A stretch of DNA of 35,191 nt, taken from contig JAHHRO010000023.1 of assembly GCA_020025755.1 (NCBI GenBank), positions 1 to 35,191 on the forward strand, in the 5' to 3' direction. Below, one piece after another: positions 8,048 through 16,235 of this stretch. The translations under genes were made by a program, and so were the position numbers. The stretch's first letter is position 1; every line of letters starts with the position of its first letter. The notes below the pieces were generated by a model. The model was not told the DNA's origin, made no database searches, and saw only the letters and a program-made list of their open reading frames with translations. The DNA is from Butyricicoccus sp. Its GTDB lineage: Bacteria > Bacillota > Clostridia > Oscillospirales > Butyricicoccaceae.

Positions 8048-8350
8048 TTATTGCTGGTTTGGGGTGTGTACGACCCCGACAAATAAGGGTAACGCATCTG
8101 CGCTGGTGACTGCAAATAAAAACGGACGATCCAGAACAAATTCCATTTCCTGCTCCGGCGGCTTTCCAGCTCCATCCATCCCCATTGCCGTATACGCCGC
8201 CGCAGATACGCCCTCCTCATCAATCATCACGCGTACATCATGCTGAATCTTGGAAATCATCTGCCCCGATCCATCCGGCGTGATTGGGGTAAAATCTGCC
8301 GCAGCCGCATCAAATAAATTGGATTTTGAAAATTTGGGGTCGCTTTGCTC
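8048..8350 (-). pseudogene. 3' remnant of a serpin (serine protease inhibitor)
   Basis: About 95 codons open up to an in-frame TAG at 8351-8353. They read PKFSKS, then FDAAAADF, then a hinge-like EEGVSAAAYTAM, then FVLDRPFLFAVTS and LFVGVVHTP. These are the hallmarks of the serpin C-terminus: the helix before the reactive-centre loop, the loop hinge, and the DRPFLF strand. A full serpin is about 370-420 residues, so roughly three quarters of the gene is missing upstream, where only a palindrome and unrelated sequence are found. No ribosome binding site suggests translation. By counting from the hinge, P1 would fall near Ala in the MDGAGK stretch (inference). Bacterial serpins are known from gut Firmicutes and bifidobacteria. 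Confidence 0.75.
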
Positions 8351-8385
8351 CTATAAAAACAGCGAAAAGCTTTTTCTACAAGAGA

Positions 8386-8412
8386 ACCACCCTGTACATC
8401 GTACAGGGTGGT
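8386..8412. repeat. Perfect 12-bp-arm palindrome
   Basis: Arms ACCACCCTGTAC (8386-8397) and GTACAGGGTGGT (8401-8412) with a 3-nt loop. There is no T tract on either side, so it is not a standard terminator. It marks the boundary where the serpin relic loses homology and may be a mobile intergenic palindrome. Confidence 0.6.
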
Positions 8413-8443
8413 GTCGTGGGTCTGAAACTTGTTTTGGCTGATG

Positions 8444-9154
8444 TCATGAACATGATATAATGCGATTCTGAACATCAATTCTTCCTTTTCTTGCCTTGTA
8501 TGCTTTGGTTACACGCAATACCGCATATCCTGCAAAAATAGCAGTATAAATCAGGATCTCAAGCCATTTCTTCCCTGCCTTTGGCAGAAATAGTGTCATA
8601 ACATGAATATAAATCAACGCAAAGAACGGATATGCTAATTTTTGAATCTTCTTCCATGTGCGAGATGACATTCTCTTGCGCACCACCTGAAAGGAAGTAA
8701 TCATCAGCGGAAGCATCATTGCAATCAGTATCAGTGTGAGAATGGTTGCAATCAAATGCTGTGGCTTCATTTCATTTGCATGGAAAAAGAGGTTTGGAAA
8801 ATGCTTTTTTCCATAAATAAAATTATGTGCCAATGTAAAAATACATGCAATAATAGAAATTTCGCCCCGAACCTTATAGAGTTTTTTGGTGATAGACCAC
8901 TTTGGGTTGAGTGCACCTGCATACATTACAAGAATAAACAGCGACGTAGAGAATGCGCCTCGCTTGAATGGAGCAATCGCATAATCTGTAAACCATTCTG
9001 GCAGCGTGTCGGACAATCCCATTTGATAATAAAGTGCAATCCCGACCCCCAGAATAGTAGAGACGACGTAAAAAACAACTGGATACTTTTTTATTTGATC
9101 CCCTAGACCAACTACCAGCAATAACGCAAGTATAAGTGAAAGAACTGGATACAT
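8444..9154 (-). CDS. Ferric-reductase-like (MsrQ/YedZ-type) haem membrane protein
   Basis: A 236-residue integral membrane protein with about six hydrophobic helices. Histidines placed for haem coordination are visible in FTLAHNFIY, MKPQHLIAT and ALIYIHVMTLF. This pattern matches the ferric-reductase-like transmembrane domain family, which includes MsrQ/YedZ; such proteins pass electrons across the membrane. There is no fused flavin/NAD domain and no msrP next to it, so the partner is unknown. AGGAGG precedes the ATG by 5 nt. A DtxR-like dyad upstream (9277-9292) suggests iron control (inference). Confidence 0.72.
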   Translation of the reverse strand: MYPVLSLILALLLVVGLGDQIKKYPVVFYVVSTILGVGIALYYQMGLSDTLPEWFTDYAIAPFKRGAFSTSLFILVMYAGALNPKWSITKKLYKVRGEISIIACIFTLAHNFIYGKKHFPNLFFHANEMKPQHLIATILTLILIAMMLPLMITSFQVVRKRMSSRTWKKIQKLAYPFFALIYIHVMTLFLPKAGKKWLEILIYTAIFAGYAVLRVTKAYKARKGRIDVQNRIISCS

Positions 9155-9276
9155 AATTACCTCCTAACGAATTTACCATACCTTCAAGAAATCAATATTA
9201 TACTGTATCAATATCCTTTGATGCATCTGCTTTTCTCAAAGTGCCTTCTAAATATCTCCTCTGCCATGGCGGATAA

Positions 9277-9292
9277 GTTAGCCGTAACTAAC
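9277..9292. promoter_or_regulatory. Possible iron-repressor (DtxR/IdeR-like) operator
   Basis: The sequence GTTAGCCGTAACTAAC has GTTAG/CTAAC arms, resembling DtxR-family sites upstream of iron genes in Firmicutes and Actinobacteria. It lies about 120 bp upstream of the ferric-reductase-like gene; a TATAAT on the minus strand (9197-9202) has no good -35. The match is by eye only. Confidence 0.35.
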
Positions 9293-9829
9293 TGTTAGTA
9301 TGATAACAGCATTTCAGATATCTGTCAACATTTTTCTGATTCTATCCACGAAAATCAATTTTTACAAATCATACCATACATCTTGCTTAGTTGTGGCATT
9401 TCTTGGGCAATCAAGAACGAACTCGCGGCAGTGCGTGTACGATCAAAGTTCCAGTCCTTATGCCGCTGTCGTTGGTATGACGCGCTTTTGGGCAAACCCT
9501 TTTCGCGAATAGGGCAATTTCTAAAAATTGATTTCCATGTATTCTATCTCCCATGCAAGCTATATTGAGAGCATCCGTTCCCTGCCAAAACTATTTGGAC
9601 GAGAGCCCGATCCGAATTGGGCTGAAATTTAATTTTTTCGAGATGCACCTCACCGATCTTTTGACCGATCACACGCAATTTGACTGTTCCCCAAAAAACA
9701 AAAAAATCCTCCCCTTGATCGCATACCGGAACAGTTTGCCCCTTCCATATATGCACAAGAGGAGTATTTTTATTTTAACAGATTTACTTTATGAATGTAC
9801 AGTGCCGGTTTCCCGTTACCTTAGAAACA
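9293..9829. other. Gene-poor gap with one doubtful small ORF
   Basis: No convincing gene is visible. A minus-strand open stretch (9544-9756, 70 codons from a GTG) follows the NanOx stop and contains a readable segment (HIWKGQTVPVCDQGEDFF), but it has no ribosome binding site and no recognised family; it may be a gene fragment. A stem at 9605-9622 (GCCCGAT/ATTGGGC) is followed by a late T run. The rest shows nothing I can name. Confidence 0.4.
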
Positions 9830-10942
9830 TTATCTTCTGACGATCTCCGAGATATCGACCTTTCGATTCTCCTTCAGAGACAGCGTGCAGGCATCTGCTG
9901 TTGCGATCGAGTCACGCGCTGCACTGCCATCGAGCAACGGCTTGAACTCATCTTCTATCGGCTCACCATGCATGACAGCATTGAGATATTCCATCTCTTT
10001 CTTCATACAGCTATCCAGCCACAGCGGCGGACGACGTCCCGGCTTGCCATACATCACAGCACCATCCATCTCCAGCTTCCCATGATAGATCGCTGTACGG
10101 TCGTCATCTTCTTCCTGTGTCTCATGCACCAGATAATGTTCATCGCCCTGTTTGGTGCGCAGGGTCATTGCGCAGTCGCGCATATCAATGCGGATCGCGC
10201 CCTCTGTTCCTTGAATGAGCACATAATGCTCGCTCCAGTGGAACGCCGAACCATATTCGATCACCGCATTTGTACCATTGGCAAATTCCAGTGTGATAAA
10301 AAGCATATCATCTTCATCACCAAACTGTTCTCCCTGATGTGCGACATTGCCGCCGATCATCGTTGCTGTTTTTGCCGGACCCATGATAAACTGAATACAG
10401 TCCAGCTCGTGTATATGATGATACAGATGTCCACCCGACTTTTCACGCATTTTCTTCCAGCTGACGGAGGGCTGCGGTGGTTCCCAGCCATTACGCGCCG
10501 AATGACAATATAGCACCCTGCCAATACGTCCTTCGTTGATCAGACGTTTTGCGGTATGCACGCCATTGAAGAAGTTCATGATATGGCCTGCCATAAAGAT
10601 CACACCATTTTCCCTGCAGGTGCGTACCATTTCATCACAGTCTGCATAGCTGAGCGCGATCGGCTTTTCACAGAATACATTTTTCTTATGCTTTGCCGCC
10701 ACCAAAACTGGTTCTTTATGCAGATAGTTGGGGGAAGCTACTATCACAGTATCCACATCTGGACGTGCGCAGAGCGTATCGAGATCGGTCTCTACTTCAC
10801 AGCCCAGTTCCTCTGCAACACTCTCTGCATTTTCCGGATCATAGACCGCAACAATTTTTGCGTCCTCTTGTTTTGCCATGATACGAGCCAGTTCTGCACC
10901 AAAATACCCCGTACCTACAACTGCATAACCAATTGTCTTCAT
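9830..10942 (-). CDS. nanOx: NanOx/YjhC-type 2,7-anhydro-N-acetylneuraminate oxidoreductase (Gfo/Idh/MocA)
   Basis: A 370-residue Gfo/Idh/MocA enzyme. It closely resembles, as I recall them, E. coli YjhC (NanY) and Ruminococcus gnavus NanOx, which convert 2,7-anhydro-Neu5Ac to Neu5Ac with a catalytic NAD cycle. Visible: Rossmann loop GTGYFGAELAR (10-20), NYLHKEP, the EKP motif with K93, the AGHIMNFFNG segment (118-127), SWKKM with K163, and GGHLYHHIHELD (170-181). It is the last gene of a four-gene transport operon, 34 bp after a permease, with AGGAG 10 nt before the ATG. Its place in a sialic-acid locus supports the specific assignment over a generic sugar dehydrogenase. Confidence 0.85.
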   Translation of the reverse strand: MKTIGYAVVGTGYFGAELARIMAKQEDAKIVAVYDPENAESVAEELGCEVETDLDTLCARPDVDTVIVASPNYLHKEPVLVAAKHKKNVFCEKPIALSYADCDEMVRTCRENGVIFMAGHIMNFFNGVHTAKRLINEGRIGRVLYCHSARNGWEPPQPSVSWKKMREKSGGHLYHHIHELDCIQFIMGPAKTATMIGGNVAHQGEQFGDEDDMLFITLEFANGTNAVIEYGSAFHWSEHYVLIQGTEGAIRIDMRDCAMTLRTKQGDEHYLVHETQEEDDDRTAIYHGKLEMDGAVMYGKPGRRPPLWLDSCMKKEMEYLNAVMHGEPIEDEFKPLLDGSAARDSIATADACTLSLKENRKVDISEIVRR

Positions 10943-10976
10943 GTATCATTCACTCCTTATTTAGTATGAATTATGG

Positions 10977-11807
10977 TTATTTTACTGCACCATCAGAAAG
11001 TCCGCCTGCCATCTTATTCTGAATGAAGCAGAAAAACAGGATCGATGGAACAACTACGATTGCACAAGCCGCCATGAGTGAGCCCCAATTCAAAATATCC
11101 GCGCCTTCCAGCGTCTTGACGGCGACCGATATCGTTGTTTTATCCGAACTGCTCATCAAGATCATTGAATACAGATACTCGTTCCATGCATTGATGAATA
11201 CATAGATCGCAGTCGAGACGATACCAGGTGCAACCAAAGGCAGCACGACCTGACCAAATACTTGCAGCTTATTGGCACCGTCGATCCGGGCAGCTTCTTC
11301 GATCCCGATGGGTACCGTCTTGAAAAATCCAACCAGCATCCACACGGCATAGGGTACACTGAAAGACAGATACACCAAAACCAGACCGATGCGTGTATTG
11401 GTCAGATGCAGCGTGGACATGACCATCGCATAGGGGATGACCAGCATGATCGATGGGAACATATAGGTCGTAACCAAAACTTTCGTCATCGCATTGCCCA
11501 GTTTCGGGAAAAAACGGACGATGCCATACGCACCCAGAGAGGAAATGATAATTGCAATCACAGTAGTTGCCGCTGCAATAATCAAGCTGTTGCGAATATT
11601 GACGGTAAATTTGAGCGTGGATAAAACGGTATGGAAATTTTCCAGCGTCCAATCAATCGGCAAAATTTTGGTTGGATGGTTCAAAATTTCGCTGCTGCTC
11701 TTAAACGCTGAAACCAAAAGCCAAATCAGCGGAAAGATCGCCATAAGAGAGAGGATCATCAGATAGATATTGGAAACAATGATACCGGTGCGTTGTCCTT
11801 TTTTCAT
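10977..11807 (-). CDS. Sugar ABC importer permease, MalG type (importer 1)
   Basis: A 276-residue inner-membrane permease of the carbohydrate-uptake type 1 class with six hydrophobic helices. The cytoplasmic EAA loop, which docks the ATPase, reads EEAARIDGANKLQVF and continues to VVLPLVAPG. It starts 1 nt after the stop of the partner permease (TGA-T-ATG), so the two are coupled. Together with its partner and the binding protein it forms importer 1. Linkage to NanOx suggests 2,7-anhydro-Neu5Ac as cargo (inference). Confidence 0.9.
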   Translation of the reverse strand: MKKGQRTGIIVSNIYLMILSLMAIFPLIWLLVSAFKSSSEILNHPTKILPIDWTLENFHTVLSTLKFTVNIRNSLIIAAATTVIAIIISSLGAYGIVRFFPKLGNAMTKVLVTTYMFPSIMLVIPYAMVMSTLHLTNTRIGLVLVYLSFSVPYAVWMLVGFFKTVPIGIEEAARIDGANKLQVFGQVVLPLVAPGIVSTAIYVFINAWNEYLYSMILMSSSDKTTISVAVKTLEGADILNWGSLMAACAIVVVPSILFFCFIQNKMAGGLSDGAVK

Positions 11808-11808
11808 A

Positions 11809-12726
11809 TCATTTCTCCTCCTTTTCCCAACGTGCGATCACATAGAAATAAATCAGACAAACCAGAATCAGGAAGATCAGCAGGATGATGGAAGCCGCTG
11901 AAGCGCGTCCAACCAGTTTGTTCGTCCAGCCCAGATTGTAAATGTAGATCGGCATGGTCGTGCTGAGTCCGGCAGGGCCACCAGCCGTCGTCATATAGAT
12001 AATATCGAAGTTATTGAACACCCAGATGGTACGCAAAACGATCAATAGACCAACAACGACCTTGATGTGCGGCACGGTGATGTGTAAAAAAGATTGCCAT
12101 GAGGTTGCCCCATCAATCACGGCTGCTTCATATTGATCCTGCGGTACGGTTTGCAGAGCCGCATAGACATTGACCATGATCATAGGTGCACCGAACCAGA
12201 TATTGATAAACACGAGGGTGGGCATGACCAGCTTCGGATCGCTCAAAAATTGCAGCATCCCTTCCGTCAATCCAAGATTCATGAGGACGGTTGGAATATA
12301 GCCCTGAATACCATTGAGCATCCATTTCCATGTGAGCGCGATCGCAACCGATGGAAAAGCCCATGGAATAATCATACAAATGCGATAAAATGGCTTTGTA
12401 ATGGGATTCTGGATCTTATTGAGTGCAAGCGCACCCGTGAAACCAATTACGATCTGACCGAGCAGACTGCAAAATGTCCAGCCCATCGTTGTGACAAACG
12501 CGCGGAGAAACTCCGGATCTGTTAAAACCTTGATATAATTATCGAGTCCAATCGTTTTGAAGGAGGGACGGATCAAGGTCTTGTTGGTAAAGCTATACAT
12601 TACAGTGGAAGCCAGCGGATATATAAGCAGGCACAAAACGACCAGCAGACACGGCAGCACCAATGCCCACCTTGTCCAATCTGTATGTTTTTGAGGCACC
12701 TTTGGCTTAGAAGCAGTTGTATTCAA
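11809..12726 (-). CDS. Sugar ABC importer permease, MalF/UgpA type (importer 1)
   Basis: A 305-residue permease with six hydrophobic helices and the EAA loop YEAAVIDGATSWQSF followed by ITVPHI. The start is a TTG at 12724-12726, chosen because AGGTGAG lies just upstream and no ATG fits. A 9-bp-arm hairpin (12742-12763) sits directly upstream of the ribosome binding site. The 219-bp gap to the binding-protein gene contains a partial terminator, so permease levels are probably set below those of the binding protein. Confidence 0.88.
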   Translation of the reverse strand: MNTTASKPKVPQKHTDWTRWALVLPCLLVVLCLLIYPLASTVMYSFTNKTLIRPSFKTIGLDNYIKVLTDPEFLRAFVTTMGWTFCSLLGQIVIGFTGALALNKIQNPITKPFYRICMIIPWAFPSVAIALTWKWMLNGIQGYIPTVLMNLGLTEGMLQFLSDPKLVMPTLVFINIWFGAPMIMVNVYAALQTVPQDQYEAAVIDGATSWQSFLHITVPHIKVVVGLLIVLRTIWVFNNFDIIYMTTAGGPAGLSTTMPIYIYNLGWTNKLVGRASAASIILLIFLILVCLIYFYVIARWEKEEK

Positions 12727-12741
12727 GGTCTCACCTTTTTA

Positions 12742-12763
12742 TAATGGAATCTTTGGATTCCAT
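12742..12763 (-). promoter_or_regulatory. Hairpin upstream of the permease ribosome binding site
   Basis: Perfect inverted repeat AATGGAATC/GATTCCATT with a 4-nt loop, ending about 15 nt before the AGGTGAG of the TTG-started permease. It may protect processed mRNA or tune translation; the function is inferred. Confidence 0.5.
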
Positions 12764-12895
12764 TACCTTTCTCTCCATTATGAGATAGCATAGGACCCGT
12801 CTTGCGAACAGGTCGATCATTCTTATAAAAAAATCAAATACGGCGTTGCTGCGCAGATCTGACTTTCCAGCAAATGGGATTTGCCATATTTTGGG

Positions 12896-12935
12896 CAAAA
12901 ATATCCGAGGGAAACACGGAGTCTCCCCCGGATAT
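12896..12935 (-). terminator. Partial terminator after binding protein 1
   Basis: Stem ATATCCG..GGGA (12922-12935 on the minus strand) with TCCC.CGGATAT (12901-12912), followed by TTTTTGCCC. It lies 11 bp after the stop codon and before the permease genes, a usual position for attenuation that raises binding-protein expression. Confidence 0.6.
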
Positions 12936-12945
12936 AAAACGGTAC

Positions 12946-14286
12946 TTAACCGATCATGGTATCAAAGATGTCATTGAGTTCATCTTCAGCCGCCTTGGCA
13001 GCTGTCTTTACGTCCGTACCATTGGTGATGATATCCTGAAACATATTCTCGATCACGCCCTGCGAGGTCAGATAGCTTGCCTGTGCCGTCGGACCACGCT
13101 CAAAGCCGATCGCATGTCCGGTATCTACAGCGGTCTGGATCGTCTCTACGCTGTCTGTAAACTGCTGGATCGTCTCATTGTCCAAATATGTTTCATTCGA
13201 TGCGATATCGTTGAGAGATGGCAGCATACCAACAGGTACCGAATGAATAAAGTCAATGTAATTATCCTCCTGATACAGGAATTCAATGAATGCCTTGCAA
13301 ATTTCCGGATGTTTGGAATCCTTCCATACAACGAGGGGGATGTGCGTTGCCTCTGCACTGTAGACGGCATCGCCTGCGTTGAGACGCGGCAGCGGTGCGC
13401 ACTTTACATAAGGCACTGCATCGGGTGTGTTGGACTGTACGCCGCCGATCATAAAACCAGAATTGAAGTCGAATCCAGTCTTGCCCTGATAGAACAGTGT
13501 TGCATGATCGTTGATGGTATAGTTGATGGTTTCTGCCGGTGAACAATCCTTATAGACCTTCAGCCAGAAGTTGATGCCATCAATGACTTCCGGACTTGTG
13601 AGGTTTGCCGTCAGATCATCGTTGAGCAGACTGCCGCCCGCACTCTGCACATAATAGTTGAGGTAGCGCGTGCAAAGCAGATCGTTCGGGCTGCATGAGA
13701 ATGCTGCACCAAAGGTTCCATCCTTTGTCAGCGCAACAGCCGCATCATAAAACTCATTCCATGTGGTCGGAACATTGAGGTTTGCTGCTTTCAGCATATC
13801 CTCGCGATACCACATAACCTGTGCATGGGAATAGTATGGCACGCCATATGTGGCACCATCTACAGACATATCTGCCAGCGCATTGTCAGAGAAGCGATCC
13901 CGACCAATTCGATCAACCATATCATCGACCGATTGCAGCACATCTGCATTGAGCATCTCAACAACTTCACCTGTATTCTGTGCTGTACTCATATCCGGCA
14001 GATCGCCTGTGGTGAGACCCGCATTCCATTTCGTATTAAAATCGCCCCAACTGTATGTCTCAATATTAATTTTCACATCAGGATGCGCCTGCATGAACTT
14101 ATCTGCTGCGGACTGTACCGCTTCCATGCGCGCTCCTTGTGTGAAGGAATGCCAGAATGTGATCTCACCTTTCAGTTCGGAAGTCGAAGCCTGATCGGAC
14201 GTATCAGGAGAACTGGGGGAACCGCATCCGGCCAGTGTCGTGGCTGCTACACCAGCAGCCAGAATCATAGATAGTGCTCGTTTCAT
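12946..14286 (-). CDS. Extracellular sugar-binding lipoprotein, ABC importer 1
   Basis: A 446-residue family-1 solute-binding protein. The signal peptide (MKRALSMILAAGVAATT) ends in the lipobox LAGC with C21 as the lipidated residue, then an S/T/D-rich linker. The mature part begins GEITFWHSFTQGARMEAVQSAAD, typical of this class. It captures substrate outside the cell and delivers it to the two permeases downstream. AAGGAGG precedes the ATG. The locus suggests a sialic-acid-type ligand, and the NanOx linkage points to the 2,7-anhydro form (inference). Confidence 0.9.
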   Translation of the reverse strand: MKRALSMILAAGVAATTLAGCGSPSSPDTSDQASTSELKGEITFWHSFTQGARMEAVQSAADKFMQAHPDVKINIETYSWGDFNTKWNAGLTTGDLPDMSTAQNTGEVVEMLNADVLQSVDDMVDRIGRDRFSDNALADMSVDGATYGVPYYSHAQVMWYREDMLKAANLNVPTTWNEFYDAAVALTKDGTFGAAFSCSPNDLLCTRYLNYYVQSAGGSLLNDDLTANLTSPEVIDGINFWLKVYKDCSPAETINYTINDHATLFYQGKTGFDFNSGFMIGGVQSNTPDAVPYVKCAPLPRLNAGDAVYSAEATHIPLVVWKDSKHPEICKAFIEFLYQEDNYIDFIHSVPVGMLPSLNDIASNETYLDNETIQQFTDSVETIQTAVDTGHAIGFERGPTAQASYLTSQGVIENMFQDIITNGTDVKTAAKAAEDELNDIFDTMIG

Positions 14287-14360
14287 TGTGTGCCTCCTTA
14301 ATTCTTTCCTTCTCTTTATTGGCAGCTATGCCAAATATTGTTTCTCATTCAGCACCTATA

Positions 14361-14388
14361 ATTATAAAGAATTTATAAATATTGCAAA
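14361..14388 (-). promoter_or_regulatory. Promoter of ABC importer 1 operon
   Basis: Minus strand: -10 TATAAT (14361-14366) with -35 TTTGCA (14383-14388) at 16 bp, or TTGCAA at 15 bp. The -35 is imperfect, as expected if the AraC-family protein encoded upstream activates it. The rest of the 236-bp gap to araC is AT-rich with no gene. Confidence 0.5.
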
Positions 14389-14522
14389 GAGTAAAAAGCG
14401 GGCAATACTATAACAATAGGGTCATTTTTTGAGCGTTTTCTTAAATACTTACAAAAATAAGTGCAAATTTTGATGCATTTTGTTGAATCAACTTGTGAAA
14501 TCTATCCATTTTCCCGCCATAT

Positions 14523-15416
14523 TCAGATGCCGTGTGCAAAGCGGCGGTATTCCTGCGGCGATACACCAAAGATCTGCTTAAAGCATTCAGAAAAATAGCT
14601 TGGGATCTCATATCCCAGATCGTATGCGATCTGAGATATGGGGTCATCGGTGACGAGCAGCCGTCTGGCTGCATTGGCCATTTTGTTCTCCTTGATAAAT
14701 TCAAACAAAGTCTTTCCTGTTTGTTCCTTGAACAAACGCCGCAGCGTACTGACGCTGATCCCAGCCATATCGCAAAGCTCCTGTCGGCTCAAGTTTTCTT
14801 CCGGATGCGTAATAATGTAATCCACGATCATCGTAATGCGCGGATCATGCTTATGCTTGAGCGATTTTTCTGCACGCAGCTTGATACTGGTCATATCAAA
14901 CGTGGCTTCCATCTGCTTTCGATCTTCCTCCAAGGTATCATCCTGATCATAATTTTCAGGAGATATTTTCGCGATATACGCCCAAATGAGATTGAGATAG
15001 CCGCGGATCTCCAACATCTTAAAAGTATTGCGTGTCAGGGCACTGGCATACAGTGCTTCAAAACACTGCTCCACCTCCGGCGTATCGCTGAAGTTATGTT
15101 TCCTGGGAAAATGCCAAAGAGATTCCAGCAGATCCTGACTCTCGTGATATTGGATCGACCCGACAAATCGCACACTGATAAAGACGACTTCGGTTTTTGC
15201 TGATCCTGCCAGCATACTGCCCTGCGGAATATAAACGACATCCCCCGGCTCAACTTCACACACTTCATCATTGACTGTAAAAACAGCGTGCCCAGATACC
15301 ACATACCGCAGCAATGCATAGGGTACTTCACTCGGTGTGTAGACCCAGTTATGAGAAAACCGATATTTGTCCACATAAAGAAAATTGGGGTAATAATCTG
15401 AATAGATCGCTTGCAT
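14523..15416 (-). CDS. AraC-family transcriptional regulator with cupin sensor domain
   Basis: A 297-residue regulator. Residues about 25-110 form a cupin-like ligand domain (HAVFTVNDEVCEVEPGDVVYIPQGS). The last ~100 residues hold two helix-turn-helix units: LSRQELCDMAGISVSTLRRLF and DPISQIAYDLGYEIPSYFSECF, ending with the family signature GVSPQEYRRF. It lies just upstream of importer 1 on the same strand and between the two halves of the sialic-acid locus, so it most likely activates these operons in response to the sugar (inference). A purine-rich site (GGAGGGAAGGGAC) precedes the ATG. Confidence 0.9.
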   Translation of the reverse strand: MQAIYSDYYPNFLYVDKYRFSHNWVYTPSEVPYALLRYVVSGHAVFTVNDEVCEVEPGDVVYIPQGSMLAGSAKTEVVFISVRFVGSIQYHESQDLLESLWHFPRKHNFSDTPEVEQCFEALYASALTRNTFKMLEIRGYLNLIWAYIAKISPENYDQDDTLEEDRKQMEATFDMTSIKLRAEKSLKHKHDPRITMIVDYIITHPEENLSRQELCDMAGISVSTLRRLFKEQTGKTLFEFIKENKMANAARRLLVTDDPISQIAYDLGYEIPSYFSECFKQIFGVSPQEYRRFAHGI

Positions 15417-15547
15417 GTCCCTTCCCTCCGAACGAATATTTTATTTGAGATGCCTCCGTGATGCAGGTTTGCAGCCGGATGTTCTGCATCCTTGAGGCAG
15501 CCAGAAACGCAGGTGCATTATAGCACATAACCTGTTTCATAAAAAGT

Positions 15548-15597
15548 AAAATCCAGCAGTTTACCATACTTTTTTCTGGAAACTGCTGGATTTTTTG
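15548..15597. terminator. Terminator between yesL and araC
   Basis: 12-bp stem ATCCAGCAGTTT (15551-15562) with AAACTGCTGGAT (15580-15591). Followed by TTTTTTG on the plus strand and TTTTACTTTTT on the minus strand, so it can act in both directions; the minus direction ends the SGNH-YesL transcript. Confidence 0.8.
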
Positions 15598-15619
15598 TTT
15601 GAATTGTCTGCTTATGTCG

Positions 15620-16231
15620 TTACTCCGCAGAGGTATATTTTTGTAAAACAGGTTCTATGACCGCTGTATGCAGCCGCACGGCAAGCCCCGGCAGCAAGAT
15701 CGCACCTACCGGAAAATAGCTGCACCCGATCACCGCCAAAACAGTAATAATCACAATCAGCAGGGTACGCGGAAGATATCCCAGTGCCATCAAAACCGCA
15801 TTTTTATGCAGCTCCCCAAAGGAATAGCAAAACCGCGATTCCAACGCAAGTACCCACGCCAGGACCCCCAGAGAGAACGGGATCAATGCAAAAAAAATCA
15901 GAGCAGCCAACTGAAGCTGGGGAAAAACGACCGCAAGATTCAAAAGCCCCTGATGCGCAAAGGTCAGACCCAAAAGGATCACGAACCAGAGCAGGGTTAT
16001 CTTGATCCCTGTTTTAATTTCGGCGCGAAAGGTGTGAAAAAACCGCTGTACCATGCCGCTTTCATGCTTTCTGACACAGCGTGCCGTCACATCGTACATC
16101 GCGATGCAGGATGCGCCAGCCGTCAGGATCCCCAGACACCCAAGGATCCAGAGGCAGCTTGTGATGACCAACTCTCCAATATATCCTGCATCCTGCCACA
16201 GCATATTATCTGGATCAAAAAATTTTCGCAT
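15620..16231 (-). CDS. yesL: YesL family (DUF624) membrane protein
   Basis: A 203-residue membrane protein with about five hydrophobic segments and the DUF624 pattern (GYIGELVITSCLWILGCLG, ASCIAMYDVTARCVRK). Such proteins are common next to carbohydrate ABC importers in Firmicutes; function is unknown. I start at ATG 16231, four bases after the esterase stop (TAAGAGTATG), which implies coupling; a longer GTG start at 16294 would overlap the esterase by 59 bp and add residues not seen in the family. The gene ends before a strong terminator. Confidence 0.82.
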   Translation of the reverse strand: MRKFFDPDNMLWQDAGYIGELVITSCLWILGCLGILTAGASCIAMYDVTARCVRKHESGMVQRFFHTFRAEIKTGIKITLLWFVILLGLTFAHQGLLNLAVVFPQLQLAALIFFALIPFSLGVLAWVLALESRFCYSFGELHKNAVLMALGYLPRTLLIVIITVLAVIGCSYFPVGAILLPGLAVRLHTAVIEPVLQKYTSAE

Positions 16232-16235
16232 ACTC

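Noticed and set aside
9300..9568. Small plus-strand open frames (60-70 codons)
   Set aside because: They overlap each other in different frames, have no ribosome binding site and no recognisable sequence.
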